This document shows positions 24,691-37,182 of a DNA stretch of 64,000 nt, piece after piece. Origin of the DNA: Datnioides undecimradiatus (taxonomy: Eukaryota; Chordata; Actinopteri; Lobotiformes; Datnioididae); contig WARS01000054.1 of assembly GCA_008933995.1 (NCBI GenBank), positions 3,091,001-3,155,000 of the forward strand. Reading direction: 5' to 3'. The notes under the pieces were generated by a model. It saw only the letters and a list, made by a program, of their open reading frames with translations, was not told where the DNA came from and did no database searches. Both the position numbers and the translations under genes were made by a program. Every line of letters begins with the position of its first letter. The stretch's first letter is position 1.

Positions 24691-26998
24691 GAACATCAGT
24701 GTTGAGGTTTAGCACGTCAACAGAATCTGACAAAGAACGCTTAGAACCAGCATTTCTTAAGGAATAGAGATCATCCAGACTGGAAACATCACAGACTGCC
24801 ACACAGTGTATATGTTCCAGCACTGGACGAATCATCTCAGACTCATATGTTCATCCTCTGCCGTCCATATTATTTATTAATTCATTTTCATAATTTCAGT
24901 TTTATAATTAGCATCAAAGGATTACAATCTGCATTTCATTTTACAGCCCTGTGTTGTACGGCCTTGGATAAATGAACCTTGTATTTGAGAGTCGTGCTCC
25001 CCAGAGGATGAACTCTTTTCATTATATCAGCTCTACTTTATTAACAAATAATCCAAACCTATGTGTGTGTGGGTGTGTGTGTGTGCTCGCGTGTGTGTTG
25101 AGGAGCTAATGCAGCAGTGGAGATAGTGAGTCACCTTCTCATAGACTGAAGGGATTATAGGCTCACACTCTTCCTCCACCTCTCACCTCCCTTCACTTTT
25201 TCTTTGTCCCATACTGATGACATCACTGTTACTGAGTCAGTCCGTCAGTCAGTCAGTCCACTCTCTGGTGGAGGATTAGGACAGATGAATAGAGCGAGGA
25301 GGTGACTGTTGCAACAGTCAGAGCCCTGAAACAAGAGAACAATGGCGTTCGCCACAGCTGCCGTGCTGACAGAGACGTAAACATGGGAGGGAGGAGCGTT
25401 CAAAGCTACATGCTTGTGTTTTGTCACTGTCAAACAAGGCAGCCTATTGTTACAGCAGGACTTCCTTCGAATATTCTTTTTTCTTTTTTTTTTTGCTCCA
25501 TGTTGCCCAATAACTGTGCTGCACACTGCACACTGTCATCGCTGCAGAGTCGTCCCTGCTTCGAGCTCCTCTCTCTTCGCTCAGCCCCTGCCAACAGCAA
25601 CAAAGACTCTCACCTCTGAGAGCAGGTTGCCCAACAGGTTTTCATAACTGCTGAATATATTCTCCCTGCTCAGTCCTCCGCATGATGACTAACTAATTAG
25701 ACAGTAAAAAATAAGAGAACATGAGTGAACATAATAAAGCTTTATTAATCTGTATTTTTATTAACCATGGCTTCCAAGAATACCTGTCCAAGCTTCAGCT
25801 CCCAGGAAATCATTACAAACTGTGCAGCTCTGCAGCTCTGCAGCTCTGTTTGTCGCTACACATTGTTTAGCTCAGTGTCAGTGATCTCATCAACTTCACC
25901 AACTTGCTCCTGATCGTAGTTTAGAGGCTGAAGAGACACATATATCCTTCAGGGGTCGGTGGAAAGCAAAGTAGAGCTAACTGAGAGTGAATATTGGACT
26001 TGCTGTCTGCCAAATGCTCCACTCAGTCCACCACTTCGTCTCAAAAGGAGCTGCCTGGTTACTGCTCTGAAGGTGGTGTCAGCCTGCAGTGGGTTCATCA
26101 GGGCTTTGCCTCGCTTTGTGAACCAAAATAGTAAAGTCATGAGTGTAAACTTTCAAAGCCGTGGTGGCGAAGACTCAAGCGTTCTTGTGGATCTGAGGCA
26201 ATAATTCACTGGTGACGAACGATGATGGTGTTGGCGAACAGGACGATCTAGCAGAAACTGGCTGCATTAATGCTGACACTATGAGGTGAAACCGGTTTAC
26301 AGCACATTACTCTCTGGGAATATGTGCTTCTGTGTGTGCGTGCGCGATGCGTGTGATGTGTTTCTCATGTCGTTTGACAGTTACTAATGGGGAAAGTGCC
26401 TAAAAAAGCGCTGTGCTGTGTCTGTCAACTGTCAGCATTGTGTCACTGTACTAAAACACACAGACACAGACTGTGTGTGCTGTGTGGTGTTGTGCTGTTG
26501 ATGGCAGGAGAGCCTGTGTGTCAGTGTGCCCTTCAGTGGACAGCAACTAGCTCTTCTGTGGCTCTGCCTCGCGCGGCGCAACATTGTTCGGCGTTCAGAG
26601 AGCAGCGATGGGCGGCTCAGCTCATCCCAGCTCAGGGTGTGGGAGGATTTTGGGAGGGTGTGGTCACAAAGTCTGGATGAGTGAGGTCATGTCATTCCCC
26701 ACACGTGTATGTGTGTGTGTTTGTGTGTTACATAGGCAGGGTGTTGTGTGCCGGTCAGGATTTGTCACACTGGTTTGAACTTTTCCCAGACCTTTTAAGT
26801 TATTGATGTATTTTTAGATTTGAATCTGAACAACTGGCCGTTTCTATGACGCAGCGTCCTCCTCGGGTAGTTTGAGACTAATTGTCAGTGTTAATCACTT
26901 AATGTTCCACGGCACGAAGCAGACAGGTAAGAATCTCTGAGCTGCATTACTTTGTTATTTATTCACCAGTGGCTGAATTGTTTTTCTACAAGAGTTAA

Positions 26999-27002
<4 letters not shown>

Positions 27003-27060
<58 letters not shown>
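27003..27060 (+). repeat. (TG)29 microsatellite
   Basis: Perfect TG tract of 58 bp, about 95 nt upstream of exon 7. Confidence 0.97.
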
Positions 27061-27062
<2 letters not shown>

Positions 27063-27154
27063 AGACGGAGACAGGAAATATATTTCTAATTGCATTTTAT
27101 TTGTATATTTTCATAGTTTTCTCAGAAAGGTGTATTATGGCTGTAATATTGCAG

Positions 27155-27380
27155 GTATGAGACGTCCTCAAATGTCCAAGTGGAACCAAAGGAGCAGCTG
27201 CACTTTTACCCAGAAGGCCGAGTGTTTCGCCACCATGCAAGTCTTGATACCTACACCCTAACAATCCCTAGCCTGCATCAGAGGGAGGGGTGGTCGGAGA
27301 CCCAGAGCGGTGCAGACCGGTGCCTACAGGAGGAGGTGAAGGAGCTGAGGAGACTCATTCATCTTCACAGAGACAAGAAG
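27155..27380 (+). CDS. akap13: akap13 coding exon 7
   Basis: 226 nt, phase 2 in and 0 out, acceptor ATTGCAG and donor AAG|GTGAGC. It encodes YETSSNVQ, then FRHHASLDTYTLT (mammalian VRHHRELDIYTLT) and then VKELRRLIHLHRDKK, a predicted helix comparable to the mammalian FKLMNIQQQLMK region. A 58-bp TG repeat sits about 95 nt upstream of the exon. Confidence 0.93.
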
Positions 27381-28622
27381 GTGAGCTGACAGCAGCGGCG
27401 TGTTCGTCTGTTCCACAGACTTGTAGCTGCGCACACTCAGCCCGCATGACAGCCTGACACACTGTTCACACAAGGCGACGTCGGTGCTGTGAACCCTCAT
27501 GTGTCTTCAAACTGCTGACAGTGAGTGACGGAGAGCTTTAAACATGACTGTCAGGCCTGTGCATTGCGTCATTTACCTCAAAACACTCTTCTCCCGTTCA
27601 GCTGAGCCTGTTTGTCGTCTTGTTGTGCACCCAGTCAAAAGACACGTGTGCCAGTGAAGCTGTTATCAGCCACACAAGTTAATTATAACCTAACCTTAGA
27701 CTTAATGCCAAGATTCAACCTGCAGGAACTCACTGTAACCAGACAGAGATCATTTTTTATTTATTTTGTCGTCATCAAGTTTGCTTTCAGGGCTCTCTAC
27801 CAGTAAGCTTTTCTAGAATGCGGTTAATCTTGCGATGGGGTGTATTTTACCTCTTTCTCTGGAATTAACCGAGTAGATACGTTACCAAAACCAGATAAAC
27901 TTTGTGGTTTAACATGGGACAGAGACCATGACCTCGGCGCCCTGGTTAAAAGTCATGTGTTTGATCCATTCATCCACCGTGATCTCCTCCCTACTTGGAC
28001 TCGCTCACTTGCTGTAGGACATCACCTTCCTCCCTGCTGGGCTGAGAGGACCAACCCATTGAATCACTGACATTGACATTGACAGAGCAACTAGAGCTGG
28101 AGGTGCAACAGAGCACAGATGAACACATCAGTTACACGTTCAGCTACACAGGAATTTGACAGTTGATTTCATTTGTGATGTGGTTGCTACGTTTCATTTC
28201 GCTCTTAAATAAGGAACTGCCACTATATTTACATCATACATCACAAGCGAACATTCACATGTTAATCACATACATGTTCTGTGTGGTCCTTATGTATATA
28301 AAGGTTATCAGTGCTCTTGCAGGCTCTTGGTGTAGGCTTTATCTAACAGATGTTGTCTCACAGTTCCCAAATTCATTTTAATTCAGGCGGAAGTCACTAG
28401 TATCTGTCACACGCTCTGTGGTTGGTCGTTTTCACTTTCACACCAGAATTTACGTGGACGCCCTTTTCAGATGATTTCAGTCCAGTCACTTGGCAACATC
28501 AGAGTTTGATTGACAGCTTTCATAAAAGCCTAAACAGTCAAATGATTTAGTTTGTGCCAGGCTGTCGGTTTAATGACATTCTTCCATCAACATTTAGTTT
28601 TGATCTGTCTTCCTTCTCGCAG
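27381..28622 (+). other. akap13: akap13 intron between coding exons 7 and 8
   Basis: 1.2 kb of ordinary intron sequence; nothing else recognised. Confidence 0.85.
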
Positions 28623-29409
28623 GGAATCATCAAATCAACGCATGCCTCCACGTCGCTCTCCATCGATCGTGGGTCGGTCCCCCCTGCCTGTGGGCTACAG
28701 GATCGCTCTACTGCCCAACAAGAGAGCTGGCAGGATACAGCCCAGGCTGTGGTAACCATAGAGAACTGCAGCACAACAACAAAAGAACAAGGAAGTCCTC
28801 TGTCATTGGAGGAGAAAACACCAGGGGAGGACTCTGCTGTTGTCACTCAGACATCCTGTACCCGTGGAAGTCTTCGTCAGAGCCAGGAAGCTGGGGGAGA
28901 GCAGAAGGGTACACCAGCTGCCAACTCTCCTGCTGGCCGCAACAGGAAAAACAGAAAGAGAACTACAAAATCCACAAGACATGCTACAGAATGCCCAGGA
29001 AATAACAGAGGCAGAGGGACTGCGCAGAGGCCCCCAAAGACAAGAGGAAGTAAATCAGAGACACATGGAACTATTTCACCCAAAGAACCAGCAGCGCCAT
29101 CAGTGACTGATGACAGAGGCGCTACAATAAGTCACTGTAGTCCCAGAACAGAAGAGACTGCATCACCCATAAAGCCAGTGTCTGTACCAGGTGGTCATGG
29201 GAAGTGTGCTGCCAGGAAGGCAGTTCCCTTGCCCACCACTGTCATTGTAGAAAAACAGGAAGGAGAGAAGTGGGAAGTTGACCTGCTGATATGTGAGCGA
29301 GTTGTAGAGACAGAAGCTGTGACGGAGACAGAGCAGGGAGACCCCGAAAGTCTCCCAGCGGGAGAACCTAAATTTAGCCTTGCTCTGGAATCAGGTGCAG
29401 AGAGGACAG
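28623..29409 (+). CDS. akap13: akap13 coding exon 8, disordered region
   Basis: 787 nt, phase 0 in and 1 out, acceptor CTCGCAG and donor ACAG|GTAAGT. It encodes about 262 low-complexity residues rich in Ser, Thr, Glu and Arg. A basic patch (GRNRKNRKRTTKSTRH) could act as a nuclear localisation or RNA/lipid contact sequence. No folded domain is visible. The position and composition correspond to the long, poorly conserved region after the N-terminal blocks in mammalian AKAP13. Confidence 0.88.
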
Positions 29410-30841
29410 GTAAGTTTGTCACAGTGCTCAATGAATGGGGCATGAATGGGCAGCGCAAAGCCAGTAAAATGAATTTCTTTAGATTTTGAAATGAAAAGTT
29501 GCTTATTGGAGATTCCACCACGTAAACCAAGTGCTGGACAGAGCGGCTGGTTCGTTTACCTGCGTTATACAAATCCCTGGTTGGAGATTCAGGTTCAGAC
29601 AAAGTGCAGGAACACTGAGTCACGCTAGCTTCATGTTTTTCAGTCGTGTCACCATTGACTGTTGATTAACTATTACACCCAAGGTGAAAACTGTTTGGCA
29701 GCACACGTACAAAAGAAGCCTGTCAGAGGCTATTTTGCTCAAGTCGCTGTTGGTTTCACATGGGATTCTGATGTCACTCAGAAATACATCATCTGCAGAC
29801 ATCTGTTATGAACACAGAGTTGCCTGTTTACACATCAAGCAGACTCAGAAGAACAATATCATTCTTTTGAGTACGTTGATGTAACACTCTGGTTTTGGTC
29901 TCCAACAGCTTTTGAGGCTATATTCTGCTTCTTTAGTTGCCGAATGCTCCACAATGTCCAGTGATTCATCTATTACTGTGTCTGTGTCTGCTGTTGACTG
30001 CCGAGCAGGCTGCGCAGTGTGGGTTTATCAGACCACCCGCTGGAAACAGCTGCTCGTTGAGGCTGAAAATGACACCCCCAGCTTGTTGAGAGTGAACCGT
30101 GTAAACTCGTGGGCTGCGAAACTAAAACAATGAGCTAAAACATACACTAAAACACTCTGCAGGAGCGCTCACGTTCCAAAGAGTTGGTTGACCCATAATG
30201 ATATGAAAACATTGATAAATGCAGCTTCAAAGGGTTCATCAGAACTTGGAATTTTCACGTTTGATCATGAATCCTAACTGTCATAATGAGGTACTTCAGA
30301 CAAGTCAGGAAAGGTCAGAAGTCATGGGACACCCAGTTGCCTTGTGGTTAAGAAGTATATCTAATATATTCTCCAGCAGGGGACCGTTGCTTCATATCAT
30401 ACCAATCTCTATCTCTCCCCATGTTTGCTGGTATTTCCCCGTGCTTTCATGGCAGAAATGCCCCTAAAACATTTCACATCAGTCAGGGGATCAGAAGGAT
30501 CTAAACATATCCCCAGGTTAGTCAAGCGTACATGAAAATGAGACGTAATGATGTTAATCAAGCTGTGATCAGCAGCTCTGTAACTGTGTCCACCCACACT
30601 GTGCATTTCAGATTGTTACTGAACAGTGTATTGACAGTGTGTGAGGTTATCTGACTGCCTGTGACCCATCATGCTCTCTTGTAGCAATCTTACCTTGTTT
30701 TCAGAACTCATTAGTTTGCGAGTAATGGATTGAAAGAGTAAACCTATAATAAGAGCTAAGCCCCGATAGACCGTAGTTATCATTTAAAGAGTAAAAGCAT
30801 GTTTCTTCTGCAGTCCTTAATCTAATCCTGTGTCCTTTCAG
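29410..30841 (+). other. akap13: akap13 intron between coding exons 8 and 9
   Basis: 1.4 kb; contains a degenerate SINE-like segment at 30330-30445 and no further exon. Confidence 0.8.
30330..30445 (+). mobile_element. Degenerate tRNA-type SINE head
   Basis: ACCCAGTTGCCTTGTGGTTA followed by a B-box-like region and a TCTCTATCTCTCCCCATG tail resembles fish tRNA-derived SINEs. Too decayed for a firm call. Confidence 0.35.
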
Positions 30842-33800
30842 TAACTATGGGTCAAGAACAATCACAGGATCCCCAGGAATGCCAGTCAGACCCGGAGGAG
30901 CCAAGCCAACCTGACACCATGAGCAACAGTCCTCAGTCTGGCAGAAGGACCGGCCCAAAGTCCCCGGATACAGAGAGAAAACCTTGGAGAGGGTTATGGG
31001 GGGATGGAGGCTGGATTGGAAGCAGAGTGGGATCACACCCACAGGGACCCACAGAAACTGTAGCAAAAACAGTCTGGTATCAGGGTGAAAACCCAGACCA
31101 AGGTGTCAGTCAAGACCTGAACAGGGAAGAACTGAACTCCCAGTCAATTTGGTATGACACTGACACAATGGATCAAAGAAAACACGAACAGTTGGAGCAG
31201 AAAGAATGTGATTTGAGCTCACCCCCAGCTTCTGGTCTTAGCTCTCCACAGCTGTTAGAACAGAGTCTAAGTTCTCATCAACTGTCTGCAGCTCTTAGTC
31301 AGCCACATGCTGCTGGAACACAGCCAGCACTGTCACATGGGCCCGGTGCACAAAGACGGGAAGTACACGGTTCACAGCGAGAGGAGGAAGTAGGGCCAGA
31401 TTGGAAGGAGGGAGGAGTGGAGGGAGACAGAGAGGAGGTCAGTAACAGAGAGACGACTCGCAGCAGAAAGAGTTCTGAAACAGCAGGAATCGAAGAGGGA
31501 GGAGAAGAGAGGCTAGGGAGCGAAGAAAAAGGAGCAAAGGGAAGAAGAAAGAGGAGGAAGAAGAAGGGGAAGAGGGGAGGCACAGAGCCCAAGCTTAGCT
31601 CCAGCTCCAGTGTAGAGTCCCAGAGTCAGATAGAGATACAGACACAGAAAGAGCAAGTGACAAACCCGAGTACGCAGTCAGAGACAGAGTCAGAAGCCAA
31701 GGATAAAACAGGAAGGGCAGATGTGCAGTCTCCCAGTGCTCCTGAGCCAACCCGGAGAGAGGAAGCTGACAAGGACGCCATGCATCTACCCAGCCAGACA
31801 AAGGGCCACACCAGGGACGTTCACTGTGACGTTACAAACTCGGATCCTGGTTATACTACACCAGAACTCAGTCCAGCAGAGCACCGGAGAGCAGATCTGA
31901 GCGAGGTCACGGCTCGACAGGCTCTGGAAACAAAGGAATTATCAGAGGACGAGAGCATGAGCTTTCATGAGGCTGATGACTTCAATCACAGTGTTACTGT
32001 CACTGCTTCAGAGCACAGTGAGACTGACATCGGAGGGCCAGCTACAGAGGAAACTACAACCTTCCAACCATCATTAACGGAAGTACTTGACCCTACAGAG
32101 CTGGAATTAAAGGGTTTTGCCGGCCCAGTTCAGCCAACTGTGCTGAATGTCGAAGCAAATTTGACATTTGAAAATGAGAATTTGACAGTTGCTGATGAAG
32201 CTGCAGCTTGTGTGGACCAAACAGGTTTGGTGGAATCGAATCGTCCAAAGGAACTTCCTGTCAAACATTCAGATCCTTCAGAATACACAGAGGGCTCGTT
32301 TCTTGTGGAATTTCCTGATCAGAATACACAACATGTACAATCTGTGGACTCAGATGAACCAGTACGGCCTGTGGATCCCATGGGAAGACCACTAGAATTT
32401 ATGGAATCTGTGCATCCTACACAAGCTGAGGGTCTGCCGTTTGAAGGTACAGCGGATGTGTCACCACTTGAGAAAGGGGAAGGAAGGGCCGAGACAACTC
32501 TGAGGGAATATTTAGAGCATTGTTTGGCCTCTGAGATGCTGAGAGACCAGCAGCACAAGGAGGAAAAGAGAAATGAGTTGTGGATGGATGAAGAGGAAGC
32601 TGGTAATGAAAGCAGTGGGGAGAGAGGGAGTGAAGAAGATGACGGTGGGATGGTACATGGCAAGGAATTGTCCTCCATAGACAGAGGGACAGAGGGGGAG
32701 GATGAGTTTCCCTCCTTGGACAAAGAAAAAGAGCAGAAGTACAATGAAGACTTAGCAGCCACAGCAGTAGCAGTTGTAACAGTAGCAATAGCATCAGCCA
32801 TGTCTAGCTTAGAGCTGAGCCAACAGTTAGCAGTCTGTCAGTCTGAGGGTCAAGACTGTGCTAAGGAAGAACCAGCAAATGCTGAACCATTAGCACAGGA
32901 CACCAGTGTGGCAACTGACCAGCTGGCAGACAGTTTACTCAACACGGTTCAGTCCACACAACTGTCTGCACAGCTGATGGACAAAGAGAACTGTCAACTG
33001 TTAGCCGTGGCTCCAGCTGAGACAGAAAGCCAGCATGCAGGACATTCACACACTGAGCCCACAGATCAGCTGACATCTAAAGAACAAGCTCATGTAGAAA
33101 CATCAGAGCAGCTAGAGTCCATCACTGATACAGAAGAGCTACAAGCAGCACAGATCAGAAGCAGCCAGCAGGCTCACCTTGACTTGTCAGCACTCGCAGG
33201 CACACTGAGTTTACCACAACACAACAAAGAGGGAATTCACTCAGAAGGTTCACCAGACAAACTCATTACGCTAGGTTCAGAGCATGAAGAGGAAGGCAGC
33301 ACACTTGGCGTTTATTTGAAACCTTCACTGGAGGCAGATGAAATGATTTCACCTGAGGGAGACAACCAAGGTCACATGCAGACAGAAGTCCAGCTGCAGG
33401 AAGAAGTTCAGCACTCCTGTCCTGTTGTAGACACAGGACAACATCCAGAGGCGCCTGACTCCCTCTGCCCTGATTCTGAGGAGGAGCCCAGGGTAGGAGA
33501 GCATAGAGAAGCCCCCAGTGAGTCTGTCTGTCAGAATGGGGATGGGATACAAGCAGAGGGTGACAGTCTGCAGTTAGATTCACAATTTCAAGACAGTCAG
33601 ACACCTGAGAGAGATGATGTTGACCATGTAGAATCTGCAGCTGCTGAGGGTGAGGTTGGAAAGCAGGCACATGAGCAGCGTACCGCAGAGGAAAGAGAAA
33701 ACGGTTCCTCTGACATGTTAGGCTCAGACTGTCAGGCCAAAGAGCATGAGAGTGATCCACAGCGGGACGTCCAGGTTAAAACATCATGTGAGGGTGAGAA

Positions 33801-34171
33801 TCCCCCTCTGCTGTTTTCTTGCGATTCAGCGTTTCCTGTTACTCCCTGTGACTCGATTCCCGTGGATGATGCTTGTCCGGAGGAACCGACTGCCCCTGTG
33901 AATGTGGAAACAGGCGAATACCAGTCACCCCAGGCATCAGCACACATGAAGCTTGCCCCCGCCGTCCCTCTTGATGCTAGTGGTGCGTTCCAGAGCAAAG
34001 GTCAGGAGTCTGTCGCGATGGATAATGAGGATGGTGTGTTTGAAGAGCAGGACAAGCACTCAGACGGTCTGGATACAGTGGATGGATGGAAGGAGCAAGA
34101 GAGGAATACGAGGAAGAGTGGAGAAGGAGCCGGGACAGAGGCGATCACAGTGGAGGACGCCTGCCACACAG
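30842..34171 (+). CDS. akap13: akap13 giant central exon 9 (3,330 nt)
   Basis: An uninterrupted 3.3-kb frame, phase 1 to 1, with acceptor TCCTTTCAG and donor ACAG|GTAACA. The open length alone is strong evidence of coding. It encodes about 1,110 acidic residues (Glu, Ser, Gln rich) without folded domains, as does the giant exon of mammalian AKAP13. Visible landmarks: a short WYxxE/D repeat (KTVWYQGE and QSIWYDTD), a polybasic cluster GRRKRRKKKGKR at about residues 836-847, a helix-prone segment ETTLREYLEHCLASEML, and a hydrophobic helical segment at about residues 1240-1260 that is the best candidate PKA RII-binding site. Many short Q/L-rich helical motifs (QLSAQL, QLAD) follow it. Confidence 0.95.
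32752..32814 (+). other. akap13: Candidate PKA RII-binding amphipathic helix in exon 9
   Basis: Codons here read LAATAVAVVTVAIASAMSSL (about residues 1240-1259). The spacing A..VV..AI..A fits the general anchoring-helix pattern in which small aliphatic residues recur at i, i+3, i+4, i+7, i+8 and i+11. In human AKAP13 the RII helix (EEAASRIVDAVIEQVKA) lies at nearly the same residue number, also in the giant exon. The fish segment is much more hydrophobic and lacks charged residues on the polar face, and its DNA resembles a GCA/GTA repeat, so function is inferred only. Confidence 0.45.
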
Positions 34172-34883
34172 GTAACAAACCTTCCTTACTGAGGTCCTGC
34201 CAATAGGCTTCAGGAAAACCCTTTAGATAAATGCTCAAGTTAACTTAGCTGAGTTTTATAGAAAGAACTGGTCAGTTGAACCTATAATCAGCAACATTTT
34301 ATATTTTACAAGGTTTAATAAAAATGCATTCAAATACAAATGGCGTTAAAAGTGATGTTGTATAAGAGCCCACTTATGGTAATAGTGACATGGTGCTGTA
34401 CGCTGCTTAGCGATAACGTTAGCTCCACAGGCTGACAGAATGAGCTTTGTCTCTGAGCCTCAGATTCCAGACCTCTGTGGTCAGGTCACTTTTATTGATA
34501 TAGTTCAATACCACAAATCCTAATCTGCCCCAGCAGCTCTATAGTCTGTTGTATGATGTTCTCTGTGGCCACATTTACAGATGGTGTTTGTCACATCAGT
34601 GACTACTTTCACTACGCTTGGTTTATACAGTCATGAAGTTATTACTAAATGGCTCCCATTCAGAAATAATGAATTCAGTCTTATTGTTACATTCTCATGG
34701 AGAAGTGTTACCGGGAAACGTGCGTCTGAGTGGAGTCATTCTCCCTCGCTTACGCTCTGGGTTTTACTGTCTGACATTTAGCGATCCTTTGTTTCATTTT
34801 CCATTTTTAACAGCAGTGGGTGGGTTCAGAACAGAAGGAAGCCGAGGGACGGAGCAGCATAATGCCCAGTAACAGGGCAGGGG

Positions 34884-34884
<1 letters not shown>

Positions 34885-34936
<52 letters not shown>
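34885..34936. repeat. (TG)n(AG)n compound microsatellite
   Basis: TG tract of about 34 bp directly followed by an AG tract of 18 bp. Confidence 0.95.
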
Positions 34937-35080
34937 GGAGACAGTTGTTGATCCGGCTCCTGTGTTTGTATGGGGCACGGTATCCAGGCAACATGATGAT
35001 GTCATCAAGACTTAACAGTGGACAGTGAAACTAGAAGTGGGCTGAGAAATGTCTGTGTTTGTGTGTGTGTGTGTGTGTGC

Positions 35081-35353
35081 GCGCGTGGGGTGTGTGTGTG
35101 ATTGTTAAGTATGAATGTGTGCATAAAGAGTGAGTGTGTTACTGAATGTAACTGTGTGTCTATAGAGTAAAAACACATAAAACTAATGAATAGTAATTAA
35201 GAATGCGTGTGTGTGCGTGTGTGTGTGTGTGCGCGTGGGGTCTGTGTGTGATTGTTAAGTATGAATGTGTGCATAAAGAGTGAGTGTGTTACTGAATGTA
35301 ACTGTGTGTCTATAGAGTAAAAACACATAAAATCAATGAATAGTAATTAAGAA

Positions 35354-35380
<27 letters not shown>
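35081..35380. repeat. 150-bp tandem duplication, two copies
   Basis: 35081-35230 and 35231-35380 are the same unit. Each begins GCGCGTGGGG, continues with ATTGTTAAGTATGAATGTG and TATAGAGTAAAAACACATAA, and ends in a TG tract. I count about three mismatches in the non-TG part. Confidence 0.93.

Positions 35381-35396
<16 letters not shown>
35357..35396. repeat. (TG)n microsatellite
   Basis: TG tract closing the second copy of the tandem duplication. Confidence 0.95.
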
Positions 35397-35397
<1 letters not shown>

Positions 35398-35424
35398 TGT
35401 GACGGACAGAGGAGCAGTCTCTGT

Positions 35425-35500
35425 GCTTCAGTGGTTCACTGGCTAACACTGTTGTCTCACAGCAACAATGTCTTGTGGTTGTGTTGAACCTGGGCCTGTG
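35425..35500 (+). mobile_element. SINE fragment (tRNA-derived)
   Basis: GTGCTTCAGTGGTTCACTGG and CTAACACTGTTGTCTCACAG followed by GTTGTGTTGAACCTGGGCC correspond to the A box, middle and B box (GGTTCGAACC-like) of a common fish tRNA-derived repeat. Confidence 0.6.
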
Positions 35501-37105
35501 TTCGTAGCCAGTAATTACAGTAATTATAACATTTGTCATTTTAATTGAGGCACGAGTTTCATGGCTCGTCGTCGCCTCAGTACCACAGGAACTCAAGAAT
35601 ACCCAGACTTGAGCTTGTGCTTAAAACAGGAAACGATGCCGCGCACGACTTCAGAAATAATTTCACATGATCACAGCTTTGGTTTTATTTTGTTTATTTT
35701 GTTCAACAGACCCATCAGCAATAATAGAGCAATAATGACATTGTAATCTCCAAGTTACTTGCTGTGATCAAGTAATATGGTGACATCACTGTTAAGTCTG
35801 ACAGGTCAGGCAGGGTTGAAACAAATAGTCCCATTCCATTGAAAGAAAAATCACTCAAACTGTAAAAATGATAGTTCACACATAAACGTCTTGATCAAAC
35901 TCGAGTGTGCCATACTTGCATGCTTGCACTCTGCATGAACTGTTGTGAGTCAGTGTTGTCATACCTCATAGAACTGATAACCAGCACTATGAAAGTAAGA
36001 ACTACATGGCCTCCATGTGCAGACGTGTTGACATGTAACAGTAAAAGTCCAAAGTCTAGATGGCTGTTTGGGCAAAGACCCGTCAAAATAAACCAGAATC
36101 CTCCTCAGGCCACATGGATACAGTGGTGGAACTGATGGTCAGAGATGTTCCACCTGTTGTCATCCGATCAAACTGACTGAAGCTTCACCCTGAGGGCTTA
36201 ATGTTCTAATCAGAGAAAAGCTTTGAAACTGCTCAACCTGTCAACAAGCTCACCCTGCTTCTAACATAACTCACGAAGAATCTGAGACATCACACCAAAC
36301 CACTCTCGCAGTGAAGCTGGAAACTTGCTCGCAAGCAGCATTACATCATAGACCAAAAGAAATCATAATCCATAATCTCATAAAAAGCCAAGTATCATCA
36401 GAATGAATCTGATGCTCCCTGCAGTCATAACAGCCCAGCAGATGCCAGATCATCATACAGTATGTTACAATTACCAGAAATGAGCTCGACCAGCCAGTCT
36501 GAGTGGCAGCCCTGTATGGATATGACGTTCCAGCGCTTTCCAGGCTGGATGACTGGGTCAGGGAGAAGCTTTCCATTTCACCCCCTAATTATTCTACCCA
36601 GAAGCATCACTGACTCATCTGATCCTACTGACTCACCATAAGGGGAGGAAATGCATCCCTCATCAGATCTTCATCATCAGATTCAAATCACAGCTCATTG
36701 GAGGTGCGACACGCCTTAAATTCAGCACCAACAGAAACATAGGCACCAGTGAACAGGAGCCCAGCATCACCTGGCGTTTGAGTAGCAGGCCCTTAATCTG
36801 GTAGTGATCCCTGTATTCTGTAAAGGCAGGGACACATCAGTCCATCAGCCCAAGCTGCATATGCATAAGAATGTTAGGTGCAAGTATTGGCACATCATTG
36901 TGTTACCAAGCCCCGCCCATTTGATGCTGCAGGGGGCTGTAGGGAAGAGCACCAGCATTCATAGCATGTAGAGGAAGATGCATCATTCTCTGTCAAATAG
37001 GCAAAAACATGTTTTCCTGACAACTGACTTTTTCCATTGTATGCCAACAAAAGCAACACTGACACAGAGATGTTATGATGACCTGACGCTGTTTGTCCTC
37101 TACAG

Positions 37106-37182
37106 AAGCAGAACCTTTTCCTGAAGCAAAAGATGAGAGCCGGCAGACCAGGAGAGACTCAGACAGCACGCGCACTCCACAG
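37106..37182 (+). CDS. akap13: akap13 coding exon 10
   Basis: 77 nt, phase 1 in and 0 out, acceptor GTCCTCTACAG and donor CAG|GTGAGT. It encodes EAEPFPEAKDESRQTRR and then DSDSTRTPQ. The peptide is not strongly conserved, but the splice sites are good, and the phases fit exon 9 and exon 11 exactly. An exon specific to some isoforms cannot be excluded. Confidence 0.8.

Larger units (their letters stand above)
22522..27154 (+). other. akap13: akap13 intron between coding exons 6 and 7
   Basis: 4.6 kb. Holds a SINE (23688-23879), a LINE fragment (24434-24690) and a long TG repeat (27003-27060). A 142-codon open frame at 23286-23714 shows no protein-like features. No additional exon seen. Confidence 0.8.
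34172..37105 (+). other. akap13: akap13 intron between coding exons 9 and 10
   Basis: 2.9 kb with TG/AG tracts (34885-34936), a 150-bp tandem duplication (35081-35380), a TG tract (35357-35396) and a SINE fragment (35425-35500). No exon recognised. Confidence 0.8.

Noticed and set aside
31299..33998. Several antisense frames of 60-164 codons opposite exon 9
   Set aside because: They are mirror frames of the Glu/Ser/Gln-rich codons of exon 9, without features of their own.
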